This document shows, piece by piece, positions 1-7,536 of a stretch of DNA of 64,000 nt. The stretch comes from JACVRW01 sp963835705 (GTDB taxonomy: Bacteria; Actinomycetota; Thermoleophilia; Solirubrobacterales; Thermoleophilaceae). The position numbers were made by a program, and so were the translations under genes. Location: positions 62,001-126,000 of the forward strand of contig CAWIGR010000007.1 in NCBI GenBank assembly GCA_963835705.1. Direction: 5' to 3'. How positions within the stretch are numbered: the stretch's first letter is position 1; each line of letters begins with the position of its first letter. Below the pieces are notes generated by a model that did not search any database, was not told the DNA's origin, and saw only the letters and a list, made by a program, of their open reading frames with translations.

Positions 1-1289
1 AGCACCTCGCGTTCGCCCCCGATGGGCGCCATCTGGCGGGCGCCGGCACCGACCGGACGGTGTTCGTGTGGGCTTGGCGCCACCGGCGCAGGGCGGCCGC
101 GACCCTCCGCGGTCACACCGGACCGGTGATGAGCGTCGCCTTCGCCCCTTCGAGCCGCCTCCTGGCGAGCACCAGCGAGGACGGCAGCCTGCGAGTGTGG
201 GACTGGCGCTCCGGAGCGCCCGCGCTGGCGCTGATCCGCGGCCACGCCGGGGCCGTCAGAAGTGCGAGCTGGGAAGACGGGGGTCACCTGGCCAGCGGCA
301 GCGACGACCAGACGGTCCGCATCTGGGACTGGCGCGCCACGTTCCCGGCACCCAGGGTCCTGCCCGGCCACAACTCGGTCGCCGACCTGGCGCTCGCGGC
401 CGACGGCCGTCATCTGGCCACCGTAAGCCATGACGGCGGGCTGCGCGTGTCGAACCCGCGGACCCCTCGGGCGCCGCCGCGGGTGCTTCCAGGCCGCTCG
501 CTGCCGCCTGTGGCGCTGGCGCCCGACGGGCGCCATATGGTCGCCGGCGGCGAGGACTTCAGGCTCGTCGTCTGGGACTGGCGTGCGGGGCGACGGGTGC
601 GAACGCTCGGTCCCGGCTTGGACGCCGCGTTCGCCCCCGACGGCCGCCACCTCGCGGGCGCCACCCCCGACGGCAAGGTCCGACTGTGGGACGCGGGCGA
701 GCAGCGCTCGCGTCCCACGCTTCTCGGCCTCGGCGGGAGCACGCCTCCGGCGGTTGCGTTCGCGCCGGACGGGCGTCACCTCGCAGCGGCGGCAGGACGG
801 GCGGTGCGCGTCTGGGACCTGCGCGCCCCCCACGAGCCTCCGACGATCCTCCGCGGCCACACGGATCCGGTCTACGCCGTCGCGTTCTCCCCCGACGGGA
901 GCCGCCTGGCGAGCACCGGAACCGACCGGACCATCCGGCTCTGGGACTGGCGCACCCCAGGCACGCCGACAACCGTGCTCCGGGCCCACACCGACGAGAC
1001 ATTCGGGCTCACCTTCGTTCCCGACGGGCGCCACCTCGCCAGCGCGGGCGACGACGGGACCATCCGCGTGTGGGATTGGCGCGAGCCACGCCTCCCGTCG
1101 ACGGTGCCCAGCGGCGCGACGGGTCTCGACGGCACGATCGTGACGGCGGCCCCGAATGGCCGCCACCTAGCCACGGTCGACGTCTCCGGGCGAGTACGCG
1201 TGCTCGAGTGCCAGCGCTGCGGGACGATTGAGCAGGTGCTGGCGCTGGCCAAGGCCCGGCTGCCCCGTATGGTGGGCCCGGGCGGCTGA
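1..1289 (+). CDS. WD40-repeat protein, 5' end outside the window
   Basis: The reading frame is open from base 3, so the start lies left of the window. About nine beta-propeller repeats are visible, each with a PDGRHLA-type strand followed by a (V/I/L)WDWR close. One repeat near 450 is degenerate (VSNPR). The C-terminus carries CQRCGTIEQVLALAKARL, a tail I associate with actinobacterial STAND-NTPase/WD40 proteins. If that is right, the missing N-terminus would be an NTPase or effector domain. WD40 propellers are protein-interaction platforms, and no catalytic residues are expected here. The stop lies 4 bases before a tRNA-like 3' end, which suggests the gene belongs to an integrated island. 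The family call is firm; the STAND link is inference. Confidence 0.85.
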   Translation, partial: HLAFAPDGRHLAGAGTDRTVFVWAWRHRRRAAATLRGHTGPVMSVAFAPSSRLLASTSEDGSLRVWDWRSGAPALALIRGHAGAVRSASWEDGGHLASGSDDQTVRIWDWRATFPAPRVLPGHNSVADLALAADGRHLATVSHDGGLRVSNPRTPRAPPRVLPGRSLPPVALAPDGRHMVAGGEDFRLVVWDWRAGRRVRTLGPGLDAAFAPDGRHLAGATPDGKVRLWDAGEQRSRPTLLGLGGSTPPAVAFAPDGRHLAAAAGRAVRVWDLRAPHEPPTILRGHTDPVYAVAFSPDGSRLASTGTDRTIRLWDWRTPGTPTTVLRAHTDETFGLTFVPDGRHLASAGDDGTIRVWDWREPRLPSTVPSGATGLDGTIVTAAPNGRHLATVDVSGRVRVLECQRCGTIEQVLALAKARLPRMVGPGG

Positions 1290-1293
1290 CGTT

Positions 1294-1320
1294 GGGAGTT
1301 CAAGTCTCCCTGGGCGCACC
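1294..1320 (+). other. tRNA 3'-end remnant, putative attachment site
   Basis: GGGAG (1294-1298), loop TTCAAGT (1299-1305) and CTCCC (1306-1310) form a perfect five-pair T-arm with a canonical seven-base loop. TGGGCGC (1311-1317) and A-CC (1318-1320) follow, as in the 3' acceptor strand, discriminator and CC of a tRNA. The matching 5' half (GCGCCCA, D-arm, anticodon arm) is absent; upstream is the WD40 coding region. A lone tRNA 3' end is the expected footprint of tRNA-targeted integration. The isoacceptor cannot be assigned, although an Arg-type acceptor is reminiscent. Confidence 0.5.
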
Positions 1321-2160
1321 GTGAGGCAGCCGGACTGGCGCCGCACGCTGCACTGCGTCGGCGATCTGCACGCCGGCGCGATCACACCCGTGCGCGCCGA
1401 CGCGGTCAGCCACGACCTGGCCCATCTGCGGGCGCCGGCGCTTCACCTGCAGCTGGGCGACGCAACCGAGCGCGGCAGCCCGACCGAAGACGCGCTGGCG
1501 CTTGCGTTCCTCGAGCGGTTGCCCGGACCCTGGGCGGTGGTGCTGGGCAACCACGACATCCTTCGCAACAAGCGGGGCGTCGGCGACTGGGCGCGTGCCT
1601 ACGGGCAGCCGTCGCAGAACTACACGGTCGATCTCGATTTCGCCCGCGTGATCGTGGTGGGGCCGAACCGCGTAGAGGCCGGCAAGCGTGCCGGTCGCCT
1701 CTCGCTCGCGACGCTGGCCTTTCTCGACCGCGAGCTCGAACGGGGCCCGGAGAACTGCTGGATTGCCTGCCATTGGCCGCTGTTCCGCACGGTGATGGGA
1801 GACCCGCGCCGGCACTTCACCTCCACGATGAGCGCGTTCTATGCCAAGCCGGACGAACGCATTCGCGCGCTGCTCGCAGCGCGTCCGAACGCCCGGCTCT
1901 GGCTGTCGGGACACACGCACTCCCCGCTCAGCGCTCCCGGTCTGATCAAGCGGGTGAGGCTCGCTCGGAAGCGTTCGATCGTCGCGATCAACGGCTCGGC
2001 CCTCGTCGGCGTCGGCCGACGCCGCGACCCGCGCGACCCACTTTGCTCGCTGTTCCTGACGCAGCGCGCGGGAGGACGGATCGAGCTGCGCTGTCGCGAT
2101 CACCGCGCCGGCGGCTGGCGCCCGCTCCAGGGGCGGCCCGTGGTCGAAATATCCATCTGA
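1321..2160 (+). CDS. metallophosphoesterase
   Basis: This 279-residue protein has the calcineurin-like phosphoesterase motifs in order: GDLHAG (Asp15, His17), LGDATERG near residue 45, LGNHD near 78, CHWP near 152 and GHTHS near 198. Together these supply the two-metal site. The substrate (nucleotide, phosphodiester or protein phosphate) cannot be told from sequence. No signal peptide is seen, so it is probably cytoplasmic. GTG at 1321 is chosen because the motif block starts 13 residues later and any earlier start would lie inside the WD40 gene and the tRNA remnant. No clear ribosome-binding site precedes it. It is probably the first chromosomal gene beyond the island edge. Confidence 0.8.
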   Translation: MRQPDWRRTLHCVGDLHAGAITPVRADAVSHDLAHLRAPALHLQLGDATERGSPTEDALALAFLERLPGPWAVVLGNHDILRNKRGVGDWARAYGQPSQNYTVDLDFARVIVVGPNRVEAGKRAGRLSLATLAFLDRELERGPENCWIACHWPLFRTVMGDPRRHFTSTMSAFYAKPDERIRALLAARPNARLWLSGHTHSPLSAPGLIKRVRLARKRSIVAINGSALVGVGRRRDPRDPLCSLFLTQRAGGRIELRCRDHRAGGWRPLQGRPVVEISI

Positions 2161-2246
2161 GCCCGCCAACTTGACCCACCCCCTCGCGCGGGCTACGTTC
2201 GGTCTGGCAGCCCGATGGCCCACCTCCCCCACTGGCCTCAACCCCG

Positions 2247-2606
2247 ATGCGCGTAGCGGCCGAAGCGATCCTCAGGTCGCGCGGCGGTCGCACGCTGAGC
2301 GACGGCTCGGCGCAGGTCACGTCTGAGACGCTCGGACAGTTCGAGCCGGACGAGCGCGACAAGATGACCGCCGTGCGAGCATTCGAGGCCCTCGGCTTCG
2401 AGGTGCTCGATGCCGGCGTCACGCTGACCATCGCCGCCGAGCCCGAGACGTTCGAGCGCACACTGGGCGTCCGGCTCGAGGTGCGCCGCGACGCAGCACC
2501 GGGAGAGCGGCCGGCGAGTACCACCGGCCCCCTGCGGCTGCCGGACGAGCTCGACGGGATCGTGGAGACCGTCGTTTTCCCGGACCGGCCGCACCTGTTT
2601 CGTTGA
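2247..2606 (+). CDS. stand-alone protease prodomain-like protein
   Basis: This is a 119-residue protein without a signal peptide. Its core (FEALGFEVLDAGVTLTIAAE, then FERTLGVRLEVRR) parallels the N-terminal region of the adjacent subtilase (LQGEGFEVLSVGAATVTIAA, then YERVFKRRI). Both resemble the activation domains of S53/S8 proteases, which end with a strand-forming segment before the protease. Here that segment is DELDGIVETVVFPDRP and the protein then stops. It may be a free intramolecular-chaperone-like inhibitor acting in trans on the subtilase, or a divergent duplicate of its prodomain. The gene ends 20 bases before the subtilase ATG, so the two are probably co-transcribed. Function is inference. 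Confidence 0.6.
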   Translation: MRVAAEAILRSRGGRTLSDGSAQVTSETLGQFEPDERDKMTAVRAFEALGFEVLDAGVTLTIAAEPETFERTLGVRLEVRRDAAPGERPASTTGPLRLPDELDGIVETVVFPDRPHLFR

Positions 2607-2626
2607 CCCCCACCGAGAGGAGCACC

Positions 2627-4207
2627 ATGGCAAAGGCGAGCGTGAAGAAGACGGAGTCGGCCGGGGCGGACGTGCCACAGATCGTCTACGCGGAGGCCTC
2701 GCCTCGCTCGGCGGAGGGCAGCTCGCTGTTCGACGCCCCACCCGTGACGAGCGACCTCGTGAGCCGCTTCCATTCCGAGCCGCGGGTGACGACGGACGCG
2801 GTGGCGCGGCTCCAGGGGGAGGGCTTCGAGGTGCTGTCGGTGGGCGCCGCCACCGTCACGATCGCCGCGCCCGCGAAGACCTACGAGCGCGTCTTCAAGC
2901 GCCGCATCGTGGCCACGGAGCACGAGACGATGCGCGAGCAGCGCCGGGTAGAGCCCGTCACGGTGCTCGACTGCCCGGACACACCGATGACCGGGCTGAT
3001 CGACACGACCGACAGCCCCCTGTCAGACGTCGTGGAGGGCGTGGCGCTGAGCAAGCGCTACTACCCCTTCGCGGTCTCCAAGCTGCCGCCGCGCAAGAGC
3101 TACTGGTACCTCGACGTGCCGGGTGACGTGTCGCTCGGCATGATGGCCGACCGGGCCCACCGCATGGGCTACACCGGCGCCGGGGTCAAGGTGGTGATGG
3201 TGGACTCGGGCTGGTACCGACACCCCTTCTTCACGAGCCGCGGCTATCGATCGACCCCCGTGGTGCTCGCCCCCGGCGCCACCCGCCCGGCCCATGACGA
3301 AATCGGTCACGGCACCGGCGAGTCGGCCAACGTCTTCGCCGTCGCGCCGGACGTGAGCTTCACCATGGTGAAGACGGACTTCATCAACGTCGTCGGCGCC
3401 TTCAACGCGGCGGTCGCGCTCAACCCGCACGTGATCTCCTGCAGCTGGGGAGGGGACATCAAGGATCCGCCGCTCCACGCCGCCGACCAGGCGCTGGCCG
3501 CGGCCATCGCCAGCGCGGTGCGGCAGGGAATCGTCGTCATATTCTCTGCGGGCAACGGCCACTGGGGCTTCCCGGGCCAGCATCCCGATGTGATCTCGGC
3601 AGGGGGGGCGTACCTGCAGTCGGGCAAGCCGCCCGCGGCGACCGAATACGCGAGCGGGTTCAAGAGCCGCATCTACCCCGGCCGGCGCGTACCGGACGTC
3701 TGCGGCCTCGTCGGAAAGCTGCCCGCTGCCGTGTACATCATGCTGCCGGTCGAGCCTCGCTGCCTGATCGACCAGGACCTCGGCGGGACCGCTTACCCGA
3801 ACGGAGACGGCACGGAGCGAAACGACGGCTGGGCCGCGTTCAGCGGGACCTCGGCCGCCGCGCCTCAGCTCGCGGGCGCGTGCGCGCTGATGAAGCAGGC
3901 CTGGCCACAGATGACTCCCGCCCAGGCGAAGAGCATCCTGAAGACCACCGCCCGGGACGTCACGAAGGGACGCTGCGCGCGCGAGACCGGTCACCATCGC
4001 GCCGGGCCGGGGCCGGACCTCGCAACCGGCCACGGGATCGGCAACGCCACGAAGGCGGCGCTGCTCGCCAAGTCCAGCCGGACGGCAGCGCCCGGCCCGG
4101 CGGCACTCCCGGCCGTGACGGCGGCCGCGCCGCCCAGCGGCCTGGGGCCCAACGGCCAGGGCATGGAAGAGCTGGTGATGGCGCTGGCCGAGACCGAAGA
4201 GGAGTGA
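2627..4207 (+). CDS. subtilisin-like serine protease (S8) with N-terminal prodomain
   Basis: The protein has 526 residues. The S8 catalytic triad is intact: Asp193 in VVMVDSGW, His228 in IGHGTGES and Ser409 in SGTSAAAPQLAG, with oxyanion Asn310 in SAGNGH. Residues about 45-150 form a prodomain-like region homologous in pattern to the preceding gene. No typical signal peptide is visible after ATG 2627, which is preceded by GAGAGG, so export is uncertain; a cytoplasmic or leaderless protease is possible. After the protease domain comes an Ala/Pro/Gly-rich tail (about 475-526). It forms a two-gene unit with the prodomain-like protein. Confidence 0.88.
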   Translation: MAKASVKKTESAGADVPQIVYAEASPRSAEGSSLFDAPPVTSDLVSRFHSEPRVTTDAVARLQGEGFEVLSVGAATVTIAAPAKTYERVFKRRIVATEHETMREQRRVEPVTVLDCPDTPMTGLIDTTDSPLSDVVEGVALSKRYYPFAVSKLPPRKSYWYLDVPGDVSLGMMADRAHRMGYTGAGVKVVMVDSGWYRHPFFTSRGYRSTPVVLAPGATRPAHDEIGHGTGESANVFAVAPDVSFTMVKTDFINVVGAFNAAVALNPHVISCSWGGDIKDPPLHAADQALAAAIASAVRQGIVVIFSAGNGHWGFPGQHPDVISAGGAYLQSGKPPAATEYASGFKSRIYPGRRVPDVCGLVGKLPAAVYIMLPVEPRCLIDQDLGGTAYPNGDGTERNDGWAAFSGTSAAAPQLAGACALMKQAWPQMTPAQAKSILKTTARDVTKGRCARETGHHRAGPGPDLATGHGIGNATKAALLAKSSRTAAPGPAALPAVTAAAPPSGLGPNGQGMEELVMALAETEEE

Positions 4208-4230
4208 TGCGGTACCGATAGCATCCTCGG

Positions 4231-4656
4231 ATGACGAGCGACGAGCCGGCGCCGGTCCGAGTCGAGCTGGCCCTGCGCCACCGGGACATGGACGCGCTCG
4301 GCCATGTCAACCAGGCCGTCCACCACGAGCTTCTCGAGGAGGTGCGCGCGGCGTTCTTTCGCAGCACCCTCCCGGACCTCCCGTTCACGGGCTACGTTCT
4401 CGTGCATGTGGAGCTGGACTACCGGCGGGAGGTCCGCATCGAGCACCGCTTCCTGACCGGCGAGTGCCGCGTCGCCGAGCTGGGTCGCTCGCGAGTGGAG
4501 CTCGACAACCGCCTGCTGCTGCCCGACGGAGAGGTGGCCGTGGAGGGGCGGGCCGTGCTCGTGGCGTGGGACGAGCAGAGCCGCAAGTCGCGGGAGCTCA
4601 CGCCGCACGAGCGCGAGGCGCTGCTCTCAGTCGAGGCCGAGGGTCTTCGCCAGTAG
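4231..4656 (+). CDS. acyl-CoA thioesterase, hot-dog fold (4HBT/YbgC-like)
   Basis: This 141-residue protein has the hot-dog thioesterase signature near its N-terminus: RHRDMDALGHVNQAVHHELL, with the active-site Asp followed by GHVN, as in 4-hydroxybenzoyl-CoA thioesterase and YbgC enzymes. It hydrolyses acyl-CoA esters in the cytoplasm; the acyl group is unknown. Length is normal for a single hot-dog unit, which works as a dimer or tetramer. ATG 4231 follows the subtilase stop by 23 bases. Its 3' end overlaps the convergent panE-like gene by 30 bases. Confidence 0.82.
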   Translation: MTSDEPAPVRVELALRHRDMDALGHVNQAVHHELLEEVRAAFFRSTLPDLPFTGYVLVHVELDYRREVRIEHRFLTGECRVAELGRSRVELDNRLLLPDGEVAVEGRAVLVAWDEQSRKSRELTPHEREALLSVEAEGLRQ

Positions 4657-5601
4657 GCCGCTGGAGGCCGACACGGCCCGCAGGTTGGGCGCTTCCACAC
4701 CCGTCAGGTCCGCCAGCTCGACGACGCTGTCGACGATGGCGGCGAGCTCGAGCGGCTTGTCCGCCTCGAGGTCCTGCAGCGTCGAGGGCTTGTGGTCGCC
4801 CACCTTCTCGGCGCCCTCCAGCCGCTGCTCGATCGACACCGAGGGCTCCGCGCCCACGGCCTGGGCTATCTCGAGCGCCTCTTCCATGATCGACGCCACG
4901 AGCGCGCGCGTGGGCGCGTGCTGACACATCTGGGCCATCGTCGCGCGAGTCAGGGCGCTGAGCGGGTTGAACGCGACATTGCCCATCAGCTTGACCCAGA
5001 TCTCGTCCCGAAGCCGCTCCTCGACAGGACACTTCAGGCCGCCCTCGACCATGGCCTCGCTGAACTGCTTGCAGCGCTCGGAGATGGAGCCGTCCGGCTC
5101 GCCGATCGAGAAGCGCGTGCCCTCGAGGTGCTGGACCACACCGGGCTCGGCCAGCTCCGTGCCGGCGAAGACCACGCAGCCGATCGCGCGCTCCGGCGGG
5201 ATCACGCGCGACAGCTCGCCACCGGGGTCCACGGCCTCGATGCGGTGCCCCTCGTACGGGCCCTCGAGCTTGTGGAAGTACCACCAGGGGATCCCGTTCT
5301 GGGCCGCCACGACGGCGGTCTCCTCGTGCAGCAGCGGCTCGAGCAGGGGCCCGCAGCTCGCGTACGAGTTCGCCTTCAGCCCGAGGAACACGAGGTCGAC
5401 GGGCCCGATCTCGTTCGAGTCGTCGGTGGCCGGCGGGTGGGCCTCGAAGTCGCCCCGTTCCGACCGCACGCGAACCCCGTCGCGCTTCAGCGCCTCGAGG
5501 TTGTCACCGCGCGCGATCAGGTGGACGTCGGCTCCGCCGCGCGCCAACGCGGCGCCTGCGTACGCGCCGATCGCGCCGGCACCGAGGACGGCGATTCTCA
5601 T
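4627..5601 (-). CDS. panE: 2-dehydropantoate 2-reductase (ketopantoate reductase family)
   Basis: This 324-residue NADPH-dependent reductase belongs to the ApbA/PanE family. It has an N-terminal Rossmann motif (MRIAVLGAGAIGAYAG), a central LGLKAN segment and a C-terminal helical domain containing GNVAFNPLSALTRATM, the family's substrate-binding region. PanE reduces ketopantoate to pantoate for coenzyme A synthesis. Actinobacteria often carry several paralogues of unknown substrate, so the exact reaction is less certain than the family. It stands alone on this strand, convergent with the thioesterase and divergent from the 40-residue ORF at 5723. Confidence 0.85.
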   Translation of the reverse strand: MRIAVLGAGAIGAYAGAALARGGADVHLIARGDNLEALKRDGVRVRSERGDFEAHPPATDDSNEIGPVDLVFLGLKANSYASCGPLLEPLLHEETAVVAAQNGIPWWYFHKLEGPYEGHRIEAVDPGGELSRVIPPERAIGCVVFAGTELAEPGVVQHLEGTRFSIGEPDGSISERCKQFSEAMVEGGLKCPVEERLRDEIWVKLMGNVAFNPLSALTRATMAQMCQHAPTRALVASIMEEALEIAQAVGAEPSVSIEQRLEGAEKVGDHKPSTLQDLEADKPLELAAIVDSVVELADLTGVEAPNLRAVSASSGLLAKTLGLD

Positions 5602-5722
5602 GCGGGCCCGCTTGGCGGCCTTGCTAGCAAAAATGCCTCCTCAGCAGGGAAAAGGTGCCCGCTGACGGTCGATAGACTGGATAGTGGACACTGAAATGAA
5701 CCCGTTCCGAAGGACCTGACCC

Positions 5723-5845
5723 ATGACCAACCAGAATCATCCCAACCCTCCGATGTCAGGCGGCCCGAAGGGCGCGCTGTCAAACCGCGGCGCCGAGTCG
5801 GCCGCGCGGGCGCTGAGGCGCCTGTTGGGCACCTTCCGCCGCTAG
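5723..5845 (+). CDS. small 40-residue ORF, function unknown
   Basis: An ATG at 5723 follows AAGGAC at a usable ribosome-binding distance and opens a 40-codon frame. The N-terminal half is Asn/Pro/Gly-rich and the C-terminal half is basic and probably helical (ESAARALRRLLGTFRR). It lies alone between the divergent panE start and a GC hairpin. There is no signal peptide or membrane segment. I do not recognise it. The leader, the clean stop and the terminator-like hairpin 27 bases later favour a real gene, but an ORF this short can arise by chance. Confidence 0.45.
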   Translation: MTNQNHPNPPMSGGPKGALSNRGAESAARALRRLLGTFRR

Positions 5846-5871
5846 CCGGCCGGACCAGGCCACGCCAGGCG

Positions 5872-5892
5872 GGCCGGCCCACAAGGCCGGCC
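5872..5892. terminator. GC-rich hairpin between convergent genes
   Basis: GGCCGGCC (5872-5879), loop CACAA, GGCCGGCC (5885-5892). It is an eight-pair stem between the convergent 40-residue ORF and the TauE/SafE gene. There is no U-tract, so it would be a hairpin-type, possibly bidirectional, terminator. Confidence 0.45.
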
Positions 5893-5911
5893 GGCCGGCG
5901 GCGGCCGGGGC

Positions 5912-6637
5912 CTACGCGGTCAGCGCGGTAACCGCGCCGGCCGCGAACACGATCGCGAGCGTGAGCCGCCGGAAGGCGGCCTCGGGAAGGCGCGGGCCGA
6001 TCACGGTGCCGGCCCAGTTGCCGGCCAGCGAGAAGGGCAGCCAGAGCACGAAGGCCGGGTACAGGGCGTCGCTGTCGAGCGCTCCCTCGGCCGCCAGCAC
6101 CACCAATCCGATCGCGTTCGACGCGACGAAGTAGATTGCGAGGTCCGCCAGGACGCTCCGCGGCTCCGCCTTGTCGCGGGCGAGCAGCAGCACCGGGGCC
6201 ACGCCGTTGAGCGACGTGGCCGCGCCCAGGAAGCCGCCGGCGAACCCGGCCGCGACGGGCGCTCCGGGCAGCGGCCGCGGAGGTGGCTTTCCCACCGCCC
6301 GCCAGAGCAGCACGGCGGCAGCCATCACGACCAGTCCCGCGGCCAGCTTGATCGTCGAGTCGTCCACGGTCGTCAGCACCACGGCCCCCAGCCAGAGCCC
6401 GGGGACACTGCCGGCGATCAGGCCGCCCGCCCGGCGCGGTTTCGCGTCCGACCGGAAGCGGTACGCCACCGAGATCCGCGTGATGCAGGCCACCGCCAGG
6501 TTGGCGGTCACGACGAACGGCAAGGGGAAGCCGAGCAGCAACAGCAGCGGGGTGGCGACGAGCGAGTACCCGAAGCCGGTGACGCCCCCGAGAAACGAAG
6601 CCGCCGCAACGACGAGGGCGCCCGCGAGCAGGTCCAT
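5912..6637 (-). CDS. TauE/SafE-family anion exporter
   Basis: This 241-residue, almost entirely hydrophobic protein has about eight membrane segments arranged as two repeats. Each begins with the family's Gly-rich motif (GGVTGFGYSLVATPLLLLLG near the start; AAGFAGGFLGAATSLNG near residue 130). The family exports sulfite, sulfoacetate or other small organic anions. It is the last gene of the minus-strand operon that starts at 16770, lying 23 bases after sucD. In that context it could export a product anion such as formate, or import substrate. That assignment is inference. Confidence 0.82.
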   Translation of the reverse strand: MDLLAGALVVAAASFLGGVTGFGYSLVATPLLLLLGFPLPFVVTANLAVACITRISVAYRFRSDAKPRRAGGLIAGSVPGLWLGAVVLTTVDDSTIKLAAGLVVMAAAVLLWRAVGKPPPRPLPGAPVAAGFAGGFLGAATSLNGVAPVLLLARDKAEPRSVLADLAIYFVASNAIGLVVLAAEGALDSDALYPAFVLWLPFSLAGNWAGTVIGPRLPEAAFRRLTLAIVFAAGAVTALTA

Positions 6638-6660
6638 CGCTCAGGCGGGCATGGTCCCGC

Positions 6661-7536
6661 TCAGCCGTCGAGGAGCTCGACAACGATCTCCGACACCTCC
6701 GTAGGCGTGCGCCCCACGCGGACCCCGACGGCTTCGAGCGCCTCGGCCTTCGCCTGGGCGGTGCCCTTGGACCCGGACACGATCGCCCCGGCGTGGCCCA
6801 TGGTCTTTCCCTGCGGCGCGGTGAACCCGGCGATGTAGGCGACCACCGGCTTGGAGACGTTCTCGGCGATGAACTCCGCCGCCTCCTCCTCGGCCGAGCC
6901 GCCGATCTCGCCGCTCATCACCACCAGCTGCGTCTCCGGGTCGGCCTCGAACAGCTCGAGCACGTCGATGAAGCTCGAGCCGGGCACCGGATCGCCGCCG
7001 ATGCCGACGATCGAGGAGTTGCCGAACCCGCGCTGGGCGAGCTCGTTGCCGATCTGATACGTCAGTGTGCCCGAGCGCGACACGACCCCGATGTTGCCCT
7101 CCTTGAAGAAGTCCGCCGGGATGATCCCCACGTTGGCCTTGCCCGGGGACAGCACGCCCGGGCAGTTGGGGCCGATCAACCGCACGTCGCCGAGCCGGCC
7201 CAGGTGGGTGCTCACCCGCAGCTCGTCGTGCGCCGGAATGCCCTCGGTGATGGCGATGATCGTGTGGATCCCGGCCTCGGCGGCCTCGAGGATCGAGTCG
7301 GCGGCGAAGCGGGCCGGCACGAACACCATCGCGGCGTTGGCGTCCGTCTCCTCCACCGCCTGGGCGAAGGAGTTGAACACGGGGATGCCGTCGACCTGCT
7401 GCCCGGCCTTGCCCGGAGTCACGCCCGACACGACGTTCGTGCCGTAGCGCTTGTTGTTGAGCGCGTGGAAGGTGCCCTCGCGGCCGGTGATGCCCGACAC
7501 ACAGAGCCGCGTATCGCGATCGACCAGGATGCTCAT
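6661..7536 (-). CDS. sucD: succinyl-CoA synthetase, alpha subunit
   Basis: The 291-residue length is normal for SucD. Visible features are the N-terminal CoA-binding Rossmann region (CVSGITGREGTFHA), GPNCPGVLSPGKANVGIIP, and the phospho-histidine motif GHAGAIVSG with His248 as the residue phosphorylated during catalysis. With SucC it interconverts succinyl-CoA, phosphate and NDP with succinate, CoA and NTP. The ATG overlaps the sucC stop by four bases, so the subunits are translationally coupled. It lies in the oxalate/hydroxyacyl-CoA operon, where it could supply succinyl-CoA as CoA donor; it may also simply serve the TCA cycle. Confidence 0.93.
   Translation of the reverse strand: MSILVDRDTRLCVSGITGREGTFHALNNKRYGTNVVSGVTPGKAGQQVDGIPVFNSFAQAVEETDANAAMVFVPARFAADSILEAAEAGIHTIIAITEGIPAHDELRVSTHLGRLGDVRLIGPNCPGVLSPGKANVGIIPADFFKEGNIGVVSRSGTLTYQIGNELAQRGFGNSSIVGIGGDPVPGSSFIDVLELFEADPETQLVVMSGEIGGSAEEEAAEFIAENVSKPVVAYIAGFTAPQGKTMGHAGAIVSGSKGTAQAKAEALEAVGVRVGRTPTEVSEIVVELLDG

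Noticed and set aside
410..742. Minus-strand ORFs inside the WD40 gene
   Set aside because: Antisense shadows of a repetitive GC-rich gene; Arg/Pro/Ser-rich composition and no motif.
1245..1320. A complete tRNA gene
   Set aside because: Only the T-arm and 3' acceptor strand are present; no D-arm, anticodon arm or GCGCCCA 5' strand upstream.
1300..2241. Long minus-strand ORF opposite the metallophosphoesterase
   Set aside because: The sense strand has all five phosphoesterase motifs; the antisense product is low-complexity.
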